A stretch of DNA of 64,000 nt from Mauremys mutica. Taxonomy: Eukaryota; Chordata; Testudines; Geoemydidae. Made by a program: the position numbers and the translations under genes. Shown here in pieces: positions 1 to 13,800 of the stretch. Below the pieces are notes generated by a model, which searched no databases, was not told the DNA's origin, and saw nothing but the letters and a program-made list of their open reading frames with translations. How positions within the stretch are numbered: position 1 is the stretch's first letter; each line of letters begins with the position of its first letter. The DNA lies in contig NC_059084.1 in NCBI RefSeq assembly GCF_020497125.1, positions 3,251,501 through 3,315,500 on the forward strand, read 5' to 3'.

Positions 1-1682
1 TCATGGGTTGTGGCACACTCAGAGGAGGAGTGCAAGAGGCTGGATGGCTAGTTGGTGGTGATTGGAAAGAGGGGATGGAAGGCCAGAAACTTTCTGTTCC
101 ATTCCAGTCTGCTTTCTCAAATTCCACACCCCTAGCTGGAATCTGCTTATCTTCCTATAAACTGAATCCCCAGGGTAGTGAAATCTTCCCGATTTCCAGA
201 CTTATCCCCCACAAAGGAAAATCCTTGCAGCCCTAACTTCTTCCTCTCATATCCATTCTTTCATGAAAAGCTGCTTCCTAACTCAAAACTGTCCCATTAG
301 CAAAGATAAAACCAACATCCAACTGTCATAACTATCCAGTACACACACACACTTGGCTCCCCTCATGAGCCTCCACCTGCTATGAAACCATACTATAACA
401 CTTATCCATGGGGAGTGGAAAGGACTATGACGCCTTAGGTGCTCTCTTTAATTCCTTCCCTCCCCCTCAAGACTTTAAAGAAACTTTTTATAGTTTCTGT
501 CATAGTACATTACAAAGCCACTTTACAGAATGAATAATACTGACCAAGTTGTTCAATATGTGCAAAGTAAAAAAAAAAAGTAGATTGAGATGAAAGAGAG
601 GAACAATGGGTGGCTATTCACAAGAAGAAGTAGAGGAAGGGTATTTGGAAGAGGATCTGAAAAGTAGCTGCTTGTACTTTCTGTTTCAGCAGATCTATAG
701 TATTCCCTTTACTCCTCCTTCCTTTTCTGAAGACCATGGCAACATTTTATTAAAATGCCTTTGGGAAGTCCATGCCCTAGAATGCCATCTACTGTGACTC
801 ACTGGTACTTCAGAGGCAGTGGCTCCTTTCTTCAGTAGGGATTGTAATGAGTATGGCAGCCTCTTTTTACCCTCTGTCTGGTGGGAGACAGCCAATGGCT
901 TCTTCTTGAGTCTGTACAGGTCAGGAGATAATAATACTTATATCTTTTATAGCACGTTTTATCTGTACATCTCAAAGCACTTTACAAAGGAAAGTATCAT
1001 TATTCCTGTCTCTACCCACCCTGAGAAGCTAGAAACGGTCCTTTCTTGCCTTTATAAGCTAGTACTACAGAAGAGAGTATCTTTTGTAGTTGGGTGTACC
1101 TCATGCCCTTTTTTCTTTTCAATATCAATTTCCTTTTAATTCTCCTACTTTTTCTCCATTTCCCCTGCTTTTTGCCTATTCCCTTTTCTTCTCTGCTACT
1201 GAGCCAAGTATTTAAAAAAAAAAGCATTCTGCTCAAAAAAACACCTGCTCTTTGATTTCTGACTAACAGAAATGTTCAGCATGGCTTACAGTTTATCACT
1301 TTACTTTATACAGATTATCTGACATATGTCCCTATCAAAATTAGAGGTGTATGTGGCTGTAACTAGCAGATGGCTTCTAATAATTTACTGAAAGATCTAG
1401 ATTTTTAGAGAGTTTAGGGGCCACAAGTCATGTGTAATTGTGTAGTTGCCACTATTATGCACAGAAGCAGCTAACCAGACATGTTTTCATGCGTAGTCAT
1501 ACAATTTCTACACACAATAGAATTAATTACACAAACATTTTGCAGGCCTAAACTGCCTGAAAATCCAATCCGAAGTATTTTATCCCTTTATCTTATAATG
1601 AACATTAAAGTCAGTGTTCTTTAATCTCCATTAAAATTGTGCATTCCAATTTTTAAGATTAATTCTTATGTTTTTTCCCTAG
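1..1682. other. Region upstream of the RAD21L1 coding start
   Basis: No coding exon is recognised here. Positions about 920-1000 resemble the tail of an old interspersed repeat, with wording like 'tctcaaagcactttacaaag' that recurs in altered form near 17,440-17,490 and 34,270-34,320. The RAD21L1 promoter and any untranslated first exon should lie here or further left, but there is no CpG-rich stretch to mark them. Confidence 0.5.
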
Positions 1683-1859
1683 TTCACGTGAATTCAGCTA
1701 CCGAGTATAGGCAACATGTTCTATATGCATTTGTTTATGAACAAGCGTGGGCCATTGGCCAAAATATGGCTCGCCGCTCACTGGGAGAAGAAGCTCACAA
1801 AAACTCACATATTTGAATGCAATTTGGAGACTACTATTGAAAAGATAATTTCACCAAAG
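1683..1859 (+). CDS. RAD21L1: RAD21L1 exon with the start codon (coding 1716-1859)
   Basis: The acceptor AG is at 1681-1682, so 1683-1715 is 5' untranslated. ATG at 1716 opens residues 1-48, with the kleisin signature [20 protein letters not shown]. The exon ends in AAG at phase 0 and the donor is GTATGT. The start fits the family, whose N-terminus is an immediate M-F-Y. Confidence 0.95.
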
Positions 1860-4800
1860 GTATGTAACTGACTGAGATGTTTAAGACCAGTTGTCGAAAG
1901 GTAGATCCTTGTGTTTTTTTTAAAAAGAATATATCAACAAATATTGTAAAGGTCCATATTTGAAGTCAGAGAGACAAGGTAGGTAAGGTAATATCTTTTA
2001 TTGGACCAACTTCTGTTGGTGCAGGAGACAAGCCCAGCTTACACAGAGCTCTTCTTCACGTATGGGAAAGGTACTCAGAGTGCCACTGCTAAATACAACG
2101 TGGAACCGATTGTTTAGCATAAGTAGTTAACATATATCAAGGGACCCTTTGAGGTGAAGTGGGGCAATGGAAGAGGGGGAAGGTAGCTGGTGTGGGGATT
2201 GTTAATGGCATAGATTGTAGTAATAAGCAATAAATTCAGTCTCTCTGTTCCCATGATTTTTAGTGGCTATCAAAGTTATGCCTTTAATCTTCCAGGCTCA
2301 TGTTTTGAAGGTGTTGTGCAGGTTTCCTTTGAGGACAAGGACTGAGAGGTCAGATATGTAGTGATCACTTAGTGAAATGTGTTCGCCCACAGGTGATGTG
2401 GTGGTGTTGTCTTTTATCATTTTCCTGTGAGAGTTTGAGTTCTTGTTTCATCCACATAGTTGTTATTGGGGCATCTAGTGAGCTACATCATATGTTGTGA
2501 TAGGTATGTGTGGGATCCATGAATCTTGAAAGATGAGTTGCAGGGCTGTTGATCATTTTAGCAGTGTATATATGTCTGCAGGTTTTGCATCTGTTGCTCT
2601 GGTTGTGTCTGGTGCCGCATTGAGTTGCTGGGTCCTGAGCTGTGGGGAGCTTGCTTCTGATGATGAGCTTGGAGAGGTGGGGTGTTGTTTGAAGGCCAGA
2701 AGAAGGGGTTCAGGAAAGATTTCTTTCAGGGTGGGATCCCCATCAAGTATGAGTTGTAGTTGTTTGATGATATCCGATATGGGTTCCAGTGTGGGGTGGT
2801 AGGTGACAACTAGGGGTGTGCGGTCAGAAGGGGCTTTATTTCTGTATTGAAGCAGGTGTATTTGGGTGGCCCATTCCATGATGTGGTCTGCTTCTCTGGT
2901 GGAATGTCCTTCTTTGGTGAAGATGTTTTTGAGTGTGTTAAGGTGTATATCCTGGACTTTCTCCTCAGTGCATATTCTGTGGTATCTGAGTGCCTGGCTG
3001 TCGATAACAAATTTCTTGGTGTGTTTGGAGTGGTTACTAGATCTATGAAGGTAGGAATGGTGATCCGTGCATTTCTTGTATATAATTGTCTGTAGGGTTC
3101 CATTGTTGAAGCTGATCATGGTGTTGAGAAAGTTGATGCTAGTGTGGGAGTGTTCCAGAGAGAGTTTAATGGACACACGGTGGTTGTTGAAGTTATGGTG
3201 GAAATCTATGTGGGAGTTTAAGTCGTCTGTCCGTCCAGAGGGTGAAAATAAAATTGATGTATCTCAGGTGTATCACTGGTTTCATGCATAGGTGCCAGAA
3301 CTTGGGGAGCTGGGGGTGCTACTGCACCCCCTGGCTTGAAGTGGATTCCATTATATACAGGGTTTACAATTTGGTTCAATGACTCTCAGCACCCCCACTA
3401 TAAAAATTGTTTCAGCATCCCTGGTTTCATGGTGCATTTATTCAAAAATTCTTCTTAGAAACTCCAACCAAGACTGTGGCCCAAGTTTGAGGCACTGTAC
3501 AAATGCATAGCAAGGGCTAGCCCATGTCTTGAAAAGCTTGTAATCTAGACAAGACAGACAAAGGGTGGGTGTGGACCAGAACATAGAGATGAAGTGAGTT
3601 GCCCGAGGTCACATAGCAAGTGTGGCAAAGCTAGGAACAAAACCGAAGTCTTCTGAGTCCTAGTCCAGTACCCTATTCACCAGGAATTGTCTTCTTTTAA
3701 GTGACAATAGCTCTTGAGCTCCAACCCTGTGTTAGCCTGAATATCTCAGAATGACACATACTGTGTTGTTTTATTGTTTAATTGAGCTCCTTTTCTATAC
3801 TTAGCTAGCAGATAAAGAAATTTTTCCAAGACTTCACTAGTACACCTTTTGCTTTGTATAATAACTGAAATTATTTTGTCTTAATGATTTTGCCACAAAT
3901 ATTAATACTTGAACCATTTAAAAAAATTATTAAAGGTTAAAATTGCTCTGCGCACCTCAGGACACTTGCTTTTGGGAGTGGTGCGAATCTATCATAGGAA
4001 GGCAAAGTACCTCTTGGCAGACTGCAGTGAAGCTTTAGTGAAAATGAAGATGGCATTTCGTCCAGGTATGTACCAAATTCTGCATTTGTCTGTCTATGTC
4101 CTTTACAGTTTCTCACTTGTAAATTTCATTTGGGATATTCCAGTCAGATATATATTATTGATTTCAACAGAAGTTGGACTTCCTGGTGCTTAACAAAAAG
4201 AATTAATGGTTATTTTGAATGTAATTTGATCTTTTTGGCTCCTTCGTGGCCTTGGAGGAACCAGCTGTAGGAGTTAAAGGATAATTCTGTCTGCATTGTC
4301 AGTTCATTCCTTGTCGTTTCTAATGAGGCCACCAAATTCTCTACTGACACTGGCAGTTAGAGCCAATTCTGTTAGTGCTTTTGTGATCTACCAGGATGGA
4401 GGCCACCAAATTCAATTAAAATGGACCATCTGTTTAAGTTTCCTTTTATTTTGGGCACCTAATAGGGAGGTAGTATTGTTTCATAGTTAGAGCAGAGGAC
4501 TATGAACAGAGGAACTTCGGCTCTATTCCCAAACGTACCACTGAGTAATTATATGATCTTTGTCAAGGCATTTAACCTTTTTATGGTCTAGGGCAGGTCT
4601 ACACTTAAACTGTGACACTCTATACCTCGGGGGAGTGCCCTGTAGCCCCCAGAGTCGTCATTTATATATAATTGTGATATTTCACCTAAAGCATGCCATG
4701 TGATGTATCAAGGGAAAGGTTATGATCTGCTGAAAACCATTGTTCTATCTAAATATGTATATCATTAGTGCATATGAAGTAATGAGACTGTGTTGTATGG

Positions 4801-7800
4801 TGGTCACTAACATAGTCTGTGAGTTGAGGAATTGTCTAGATATTAGATCCCCAGAGTCAAGGACAAGGTTGCTAACCAACGCCTGGGCAGGTGTCAAACA
4901 ACTGTCAACAGCCATTGTCCAGCAAGGGAGTTACAATTCAATTACTCACTTGAACAAGGCCACACCAGGGGAATTGCTCAACCAACCTTGCCTGGTGACT
5001 CAACAATGACCGCCATACGTGCCTGGACTTAGTTCTCCAAGCACATGGACTAATGCAGTGGTTTTCAAACTGCGGGTCACGACCCAGTACTGGGTCACAG
5101 CGGCTCTGGTGAGCACTGCCAACTGGGCCATTAAGTCCCATCAGCGGTGCTGCCCGGCTAAGGCAGGCTAGTCCTTACCTGTTCTGACACCGCGCTGTGC
5201 CCCGGAAGTGGCCAGCAGCAGGTCTGGCTCCTAGGCGGGGGGGGGGGGGGGCCACAGGTCTCCGCGCACTGCCCCCACCCCGAGCACCGGCTCTGCACTC
5301 CCATTGACTGGTTCCCAGCCAATGGAAGATGGTGGGGCAGTGCCTGCGGGTGAGAGCTGCGCCGAGCCACTTGCATGCCTCCGCCTAGGAGCTGGACCTG
5401 CGGCCGGCCACTTTCAGGGTGCAGTGCGGTCCACGGTGCCAGGACTGTCAGGAAGCCTGCCTTAGCACTCCTGATGTGCCGCTGACTGGGAGCCACCCGA
5501 GGTAAGCCCATGCTCTAACCCCACGCCCCAATCCCCTTCCTCAGCCCTGAGCCCCCCTCCAAACCCAGAGCCCCTTCCTGCACCCCAAACTCCTCATCCC
5601 CAGCTCCACCCCAGAGCCTGCACCCCCAGCCCAGAGACCTGACTCCCTGCTGCTGAAGACTCGGAGCACCGCCCAGTAAGTACAAGCCCCACGTGTTTTT
5701 TTACAGGTTTTTTTTTTTACATTTTTTTTTTAAAGTCATCCCTGCCAGGGCCCCGCTGAAACTGTTCAAATTGGGCCCCACACTTCCTAAAGCCGGCCCT
5801 GATAACAGCACCTGGAGGGGTTTGCTGCTTGTCACTAGCAAAGCATTGTGAGAGACAGCCCAGGCTGGAGAGTTAAGGGGGGCACCATGGTCCCACAATC
5901 CCAAAGTACACCCCAGGGATCCCGTCACATAAACCACTGCACCGGCACAGCTACAGTACTTCAGTGAAGACGTTACCTACGCCAATGGGAGATGCTTCTC
6001 CCATCGGTGCAGGTGCTCCACCTCCCCGCAAAGTGGTAGCTATGTCAACAGGAGAATTCTCCTGTCTACCCAGGGGATTAGGTCAGTTTCACTGCATTGC
6101 TCAGGGTGTGGATTTTTCACATCCCGAGCGATGTAGTTATGTCAACCTAATTTCCTAGTGTATACTTGGCCCTAGTGGTTGTTAGTGGCCAAAATTTTCC
6201 ATGATCTTTGAACAGCTATTAATTAGTAGTTCCAGTAGATTGACAGCATTTCAGAACCTCTAGCATTTTTCAATGGCACCATACATTTGTATATATGCCA
6301 ATAAATAGTATGCCTCTGAAATGTACATAAATTAAAGATTAAGTTCCATTTTGGGGTCCTAGTGACAATGGCAAACTTCGTTTATGAAGGCAACATAATT
6401 CCTTGATAGATTAACAGTCTTATTGTAAACACTTGTGAGAACATGACTCCTTATTGCTGCTCATTTTATTATGTTTTGCATTTCTTTTAGGACTTGTTGA
6501 TCTTCCAGAAGAGAGCTTTGAAGCTGCTTATAATTCCATTACATTGCCTGAAGAATTTCCTGAATTTGACACACAGCTACCTGACTTGAAGTAAATATTT
6601 CTCAACTTTTTTTTATATTTTGTCTGGCCTCATTTTCTCAGAGGTAAAAATGTATGTTCTTGCTTATTATCTGACCCTTACTCAGCATGCAGGTGGTACA
6701 GTCATTCCAGTTATTTGAATTTGATAACCCGATTCTTCCATATTCTAGGCCATAGAATTATGTATTGGTACAGTTCTTCCAATCCCATTTTATGAACACA
6801 GACCTTTTCAATGAAGTAATTGTTTCAGCATAGGCTTTAGAAGTTTTTCATTTAATTTATTTGAATGAATACTAGAGACAGAAAAGTTGAACTGTTGTGC
6901 TCCAGAGGAGGCAGCCCAAGTAGCCTAAACTTCATTCTGTTGTAAGAACAGGGTAGCCTGGATCCATGGCATAGCAGTCCTTCACTGGTATGATCTAAAA
7001 TTGAATTTAAAATTCTGGTCTTTTGCTCCCTGAGGGCTGGTAGGCTACGGGAGGCAGCATTCTGACACTTCAAAAGTTAAGAGCTGGGAACTAAAACATT
7101 TGTTTCTGATGGACTTCAGTGGGGGTCAGAGCCAAAGCATAGTTCACCTTCACAAACATTTTCCTTTTATATCTCAATAAATTTAGTTATTTTGGATCTG
7201 AAAGTCTTTGCTATTTTTTGTTATAAATCTAACTTCAGAAAACCTGTAGCTTGCAGATAAATAATACATAATTGTTTTCAGTCTAATAAAGTAATACAAT
7301 GTGCCACTGTGTGAGGAACAATGATGGAGCTCCCTTTTTCAAATTACCTAAAGAGTTTATAGGGTTTAATTTACAGATGATATGCTATATTGAGGAGTCC
7401 ATTATGTGACATGGTATCTGGCAGAAAATGGGACTTGTATGTGAAAATATTGATAGAAGCTGAAGTTGGACAAGATGAAGGTGTGGTTGGTAGGCAAAAA
7501 TAAGTTTTTGTAGAACGTCATAGGGATGATGTTTTCCCCTGTCAAGCAGGTTTGCAGTAAAGGGATACATCCTGATTACAAATTGCTCCTGTAGTTGGAG
7601 GTAGTGTCAGTAGCCAGTAGCCTCAGTGCATTAATCTAAGGCCTTGTCTACACTGCCACTTTACAGCACTGAAACTTTCTCGCTCAGGGATGTGAAAAAA
7701 CACCCCCCTGAGCAATGCAAGAGTCAGTGCTGTAAAGTGACAGTGTAGGCAGTTTAGACAGTGCACCAGCGCTGGCAGCCGCACTCCCAGCTCTGGTAAC

Positions 7801-10800
7801 TACTCCCCTCATGGGGGTGGGTTTTTACAGTGCTGGGAGAGCTCTCTCCCAGTGCTGGTGCCACAACTACACTGCCACATTAAAGCGCTGCCGCTGCAGT
7901 GCTTAAACGTTGGTAGAGAAGATATTCCCTAAATGCTTTTCTCTCCAGGGGACCTTACCACAGTCATTGTACCTCTGTGACTTTGTGACTAGATTATTTA
8001 ATGTGCTGTGCAAACTTCTTTGAAGATTACCTAGAAGCTTCAGCAAGTACAGAAGGCAGCTGCCTGTTTGCTTCGAGGTATCAGATGTAGGGAATATATA
8101 GCATCTATTTTCCAGTAGCTATGCTGTCTTCCTTTTAGCTTCTAGATGCAATTAGAAGTGTCAGTTTTAATCAATAAAGCCCTAAGTGGTTTGGGTTCTG
8201 GCTGCCTGGGAGATTGCCTTTCTCCCTGAACAAGAGTTGACCCAGCTGGGGTGTTTTGGAGCCTTAAAAAGTAGTAATTTATTGCTTTTTGTCTTTAAAG
8301 GAAAACATATGAAGTCTGAGGACCCTTTGGTTACAAGCTTTTTGCCTTGCAGCAACATGGCCAATGGGTTTCAATTCATGTTGTTTTTTGTATCCTTACA
8401 TTTTTCATTAGTGCCATTGATGTTGCTGAACACTTTACTTTGAATCAGAGCAGACCTGAAGACATCACACTTCCAGAAGATTACAGAATGACTATGCTTC
8501 CCGGTGATGGGAATTTTGGTGAGAACAGCCAATAAATTAGAATTTGAAAAATTTGTAAGAATTTTTACCACCATTTTTCTAAATTATTAGAATTGTACTT
8601 CATAAGCAAATGCATTTACATTATTAATGATTTATAAAATTACATTTTAAGATTTAATTACTGTATGCAAGCTCATAAAGCTTATTTTTACTTATATGAA
8701 GGATTTGTTTGCTTGTTGTAATTACTGAGTCTCCTTATTCTCTTTGGGCTTGAGTCAAAGACCACTGAAGTCAATGAAAATCCACCTGTTGGCTAAAGTG
8801 GGCTTTGAAATAGGCTCTAAGTGACTTAAAACCTAATGGGCGTAATTTTCATTAATGCTGATGCCCCTTTAAGTGAGTGTAAACATAATATATGCAATTT
8901 AGACTTGTGTTCACTGCAAAGTTAACTTCACTTCTTACCTAACCCCAACCCAAGTTCCGTCCACACACAAAAATCTCTCACTTGAGTTGGCTGGCCCATC
9001 AGAGAATATAGATTAAAGCCTGAGTGCTGATCACATTTGAGCAGCTAACACAACCACTCCTCTGCTAGAGGAATGTAAAGAGGCCTTAATGTAAAAGAGA
9101 ATCAAGCCTAAAGGCTATGTCTACAGTGCACTTTCATTGGTAAAACTTCTGTGGGCCGGAGTGTGAAAAAAACAAATACACCTGACTCATTGGGGGTGGT
9201 TTTATTTTGTCCGCAGGAGAACTCTTTCCTGCTGACAAAGAACGGCTACACTGTGCACCTTACAGCAGCACAGCTGTGCCACTGTACGGTGCGCAGTGTA
9301 GACCTAGCCTAAGATATTTTGTGTTTTTACTGAATTAGCTTAAATTGTTTGTTATGTAATGCAACCTCATTTTGAGAATTTTATAAAGTTCTGAGGAAAT
9401 TGACATATATGTATTTTATCTGTATTGTTAGAAGGCGTTGTCAGTAATTATATATGTTTGTTCAGGTGAGGAGACTGAAATACTAAGAGGACATAGCTTC
9501 TTCAGTGATGGCATATTAATGAGTACTAATAGTCTCTTGCCTGATCACAGCTCAGTGAGCACCACTGGAGACAAATCTATACTATGTGACGATACACATG
9601 GATTCAAACTCGATGGTTTTGGAGACGAAGATGTTCCTGGGGATATGATTGGTATGGTTTGTCATAGATTAACACAATCCAATCAGTTCTATCCAAAGTA
9701 TTTTTACTGTAAGAACCCCACACAAAATGTAAATAAAAATAGAACTTGCGTTTGAAAACATTTTTTCTGTAATTTACTATGTGTTTCCTTTTGCACTTTT
9801 AGTTTTTCGCTACTTAATAATAATCTGAGCTCATTTATATAATCCCAGACAAAAACTCCATTAAAATGAAATTAAGCTTGAGAGTACATATCAGCAATTT
9901 AGGGTAAAATACATTACAAGAATGTTCCAATTATCCCACAATCAGGCATTATAAAACCAGGAAATTGAGAGTTAAAGTTAAACTTAAAAGAAATTCAAAC
10001 GTGTTAAGATATGGAAATGCACAGTTAGGGCATTCAGACAATCTTAACTCTGCCCCTTTTGTGACACCAAGCAATAACCATATGATTTTGATTAAAGCAT
10101 TTTAATGTTTTGGGTTCCAGATTCGATTAAAATGATATTTTAAAATACATTAGGTTTTTTTCTTTATTTCACCTCATTGTGTCACCTGTTTGGCCCGTTC
10201 TCCTTCACCCCACATTTCCCAGCACAGACATATGTGTGCACACAAACCAGTTTTCCCCTTCCCCACTGATCCACTCCTGCACTATATCCCTGGCTTACCC
10301 CTTCTGTCCTCTGTTTAGTAGATCTGGTGCAACAGTTTGCTTTTGAAAATAAATGTTTAGCATTAATTGTCACTTTTTGTCATTTTTTTAACCAATGAAA
10401 GTCTCTCCATCAGCACAAGCTTGTGTATAAGAATCTTCTTCAGTGAAACTTACATAGAATTTGCAAAATGGTTTCAATAGTCCATTGTTCTCAGAAGGAC
10501 TGAGGCCATGTCTTCCCTCAGTCAATATACTCCATTTAAAAATGACTGCTACTTTCCACTGTTTCCATTAAGAGTGAAGCCACTCAATTTTTTTGTTAAG
10601 AGCACCCTATGGTCACACTCCCATTGAGAACAATGGGATATAGGTGACCTTCTCAAAATGATCTCCTAACTGTGGACAAGTTATGTCCTGAGTCATCTTG
10701 AGAAAAATGGGATGGCAGCCATTTTGAAAGAGGGCAGTTCTAGACAGAATTCATTGTAATGGAATGTTATTTATGAGCCCCTTGCTGGGGAGAAACGTTC

Positions 10801-13800
10801 AGCTATAAAGAATAAACAGGGAGAAATTACCATTAATCCTAAAAAATAAAGTCTTCAGATGTAGTCTATGGAGTGAGTTTTAACTGTAAATAAAGTCCGA
10901 ATCATTTGTATTATTCTGTTATTAAGTTCATTCAGGACAATTAAACAGCCCTACATTGTATGCCACGTTTTTAGAGGATCTCTTTTTTTAATTAATTTTA
11001 ACTCAGTCAAATTAACAATTTACTTGTAAATTCTGAGAAAATTAATTCTGTTCCCAAAGAGTAAGTACAGCAGTTTTGGGAAGGATATGCTGTATCTTCA
11101 TACATAACAAAGCGCTTGAGTCGCTGCTTTAAGTGCAAAACTCAGCTCCGCCTTTACTATGGGCTTGGCTACACTTGCGAGTTACAGCACAATAAAGGAG
11201 CACCAGGTGCCCTAGCTCATTCCTTGTCCACACTGGCAAGGCATGTAGAGTGCTCTGACTCTGCGGCTACAGCACTGCTGGTATTCCACCTTGGCGAGTA
11301 GAATAACGTTTGCTGCGCCCCCACTGGAGCGCTGCGGCACCAGTGTGGACAAGGTGTTGCATTACTGTGCTCTGATCGGTCTCCGGAAATGTCCCATAAC
11401 CCCCTTAAGTCAAGTGGCCACTGTTGTCATTGTTTTGGTAGGAATGCAGATATGCTGTTTAAAAGTTCCGTTTCTGACAGCTGGGAATGCTGTGTGTAAG
11501 AGAGAGATGCTGGGGGAGGGGGAGGTCTGCTGCTGTCTGAACTTACAAGACAGTATGCTGACATGCCCTCAGCCCCCCCAAAATCCACTCTCTCTCCCCC
11601 CATACACACAACACACTCCCTATCACACTCCACCCCACTGCCCATTTGTAAAGCACATTGCAGTCACTTGCATGCTGGGATACCTGCTCATAATGCACCG
11701 CTCCCAATGCCACTGCAAGTGCCGCAAATGTGGCCACGCCAGTGCACAAGCAGCTGTCAGTGTGGACAAACTGCAGCGCTTTCCCTACTGCGCTCCCCGA
11801 AGGTGCGTTTAACTCACAGTGCTCTACACCTGCAAGTGTAGCCATGCCCTATGTCACTGCAAGTGGTGCTTCCATAATAAAACATCATAAGTAAATCGTC
11901 ATCTGAAATTTATGCTTAAAACGGGTTTCAGTACATTTTCCTCAACTTTTATTTTTTGCATCTGTAGCCAAGCAAAAACATTTTACAATTACAGCCTTGC
12001 CTTTTGTACTACAACAAAATGCTTTTCTCAAAAGAAATATTTGGAAATTAATGGCAACTCAAGTGTGTCATTATGCCTGCAGTTTTGAAGGACCAGCACT
12101 GTAAACAGCTATAATTAATGGTTTTAAAATTTACATACAAACCCATTATTTTAAGGGTTAATAATGAAACTATAAAAAAAATCTTGTATAAAAGTTGGTA
12201 TGCACATTTTAACTCAGAAGCACTTTTTTTTTTAAAGTGCTGGAAGAAGAAAAAAAGTATTGTTTTTAACTTTCAGGGGGGAAACATAGATGCAGAAACA
12301 TAGATGCCCACTTAAACTGAATTTTTTTTTTGACAAATAAAATATTATAAACTTTTTTTTTAAATTTCATCCTCATAATAGCAAGAGCAGCTAAGTACAC
12401 TTTGTGTGTGGTCTGTTAAATTTTCATTATGATTTTGCAAGACATGTACAAATATAAAATAATAGACATTTTACCACAGTATGGTGTTATTTTCTGCTTA
12501 TTTATCTCAAAAGTTTGTTTACAAACAACTGTCTAGTAAGTGATTAATTTGTAAGATGAGTTAATCAATGTTGACATTTTCACATAGAATTTTACTAATT
12601 ATAAATCACTCTGTATAAGTGCTTGGGCCTCATTGGCAAGGTGCTGCACACCTCTTCTGATTAGCCAAACACCCTGAGCTCCCATTGATTTCGCAGGAGA
12701 TGCACATCATCTTGCAGAATTGAGCTCTATATAATTCCTTCTAAATAATTCATTTTAATGGATTCTGCTGGCCTATTGCATAAATAATGCTATTTTAAAA
12801 CATTTTTATATATGTCTATCCTGTTGACCAGATCACCTATGATTTACTTAATAGCTTTTTATTTGAGATGTAAATTTATATTTGTATTAATGTAGTTGAT
12901 ATACCATAGGGTATTGTAAAATATGATAATGTACAGATTAGTTTTAATTTTGAAATGTATATATTTAGCTTTTGGTGATTACCATTGTATATAAGGTAGA
13001 ACAGGTTTGGGGGTTTGTTTGTTTTTTAGAATAAAGAAGTTATATATAAAACTATTTTTAAACAACATTAAAGATCATACTTTCACAGGTGAAAGGCAGA
13101 AAATTCAAAATTAAGTCTAATTCTCTCCTTTATACACATTGTTTTGTATTAAGAAAGCTTTAATTCTAAATCTTCAGACTTGTTTAAGTCGGTCTCTTGC
13201 TTTAGACACAAGACTGATATTTAAATAGTAACATTTGGCTGTGTCATTTGTTTTATTATCACTAAAGCTTAGAGTGATTAAAATTATGCATTTTATTTTC
13301 AAGAAAATCTGCTGAGGACTGAGCAAAATAGCCTAATTTATGACATTCTTGATATGGAGGAAGAAGTTCCTTTGTCACAGGAGCTTCCTGATGATAATGG
13401 AGTAGGTGAGTTTGTAGTGTTTCTGTTCCTTCTGATTACCTAAATCAGCACTTCACTAATTTGTTAATGTATAAAACTAGTGTTATGCAGGCATTATGTG
13501 ATCAGAATCGTATTCTTTGCTTCATTACTGTCTTGGATTCTGTTTTACTTTTTTCTTTTATACTTTGTTCCCCTTTCAGGTATAATTAATTCTTGGAATT
13601 CTGTGTCTGTAACTCAACATTGATAGAAACATGTTTTTACATTATACCCTTTTTCTACCTCAGAGGATGTTGGGAGGTTTAGTTTGATATCGGCTCCTTG
13701 GATGAGAGGGGATATGAGTGTTCTTTATAAATACATCAAGAGAGTAAACACTAGGAAAGGAGAAAAGCTATTTAAGCTAAAGGACAGTGTTGGCACAAGA

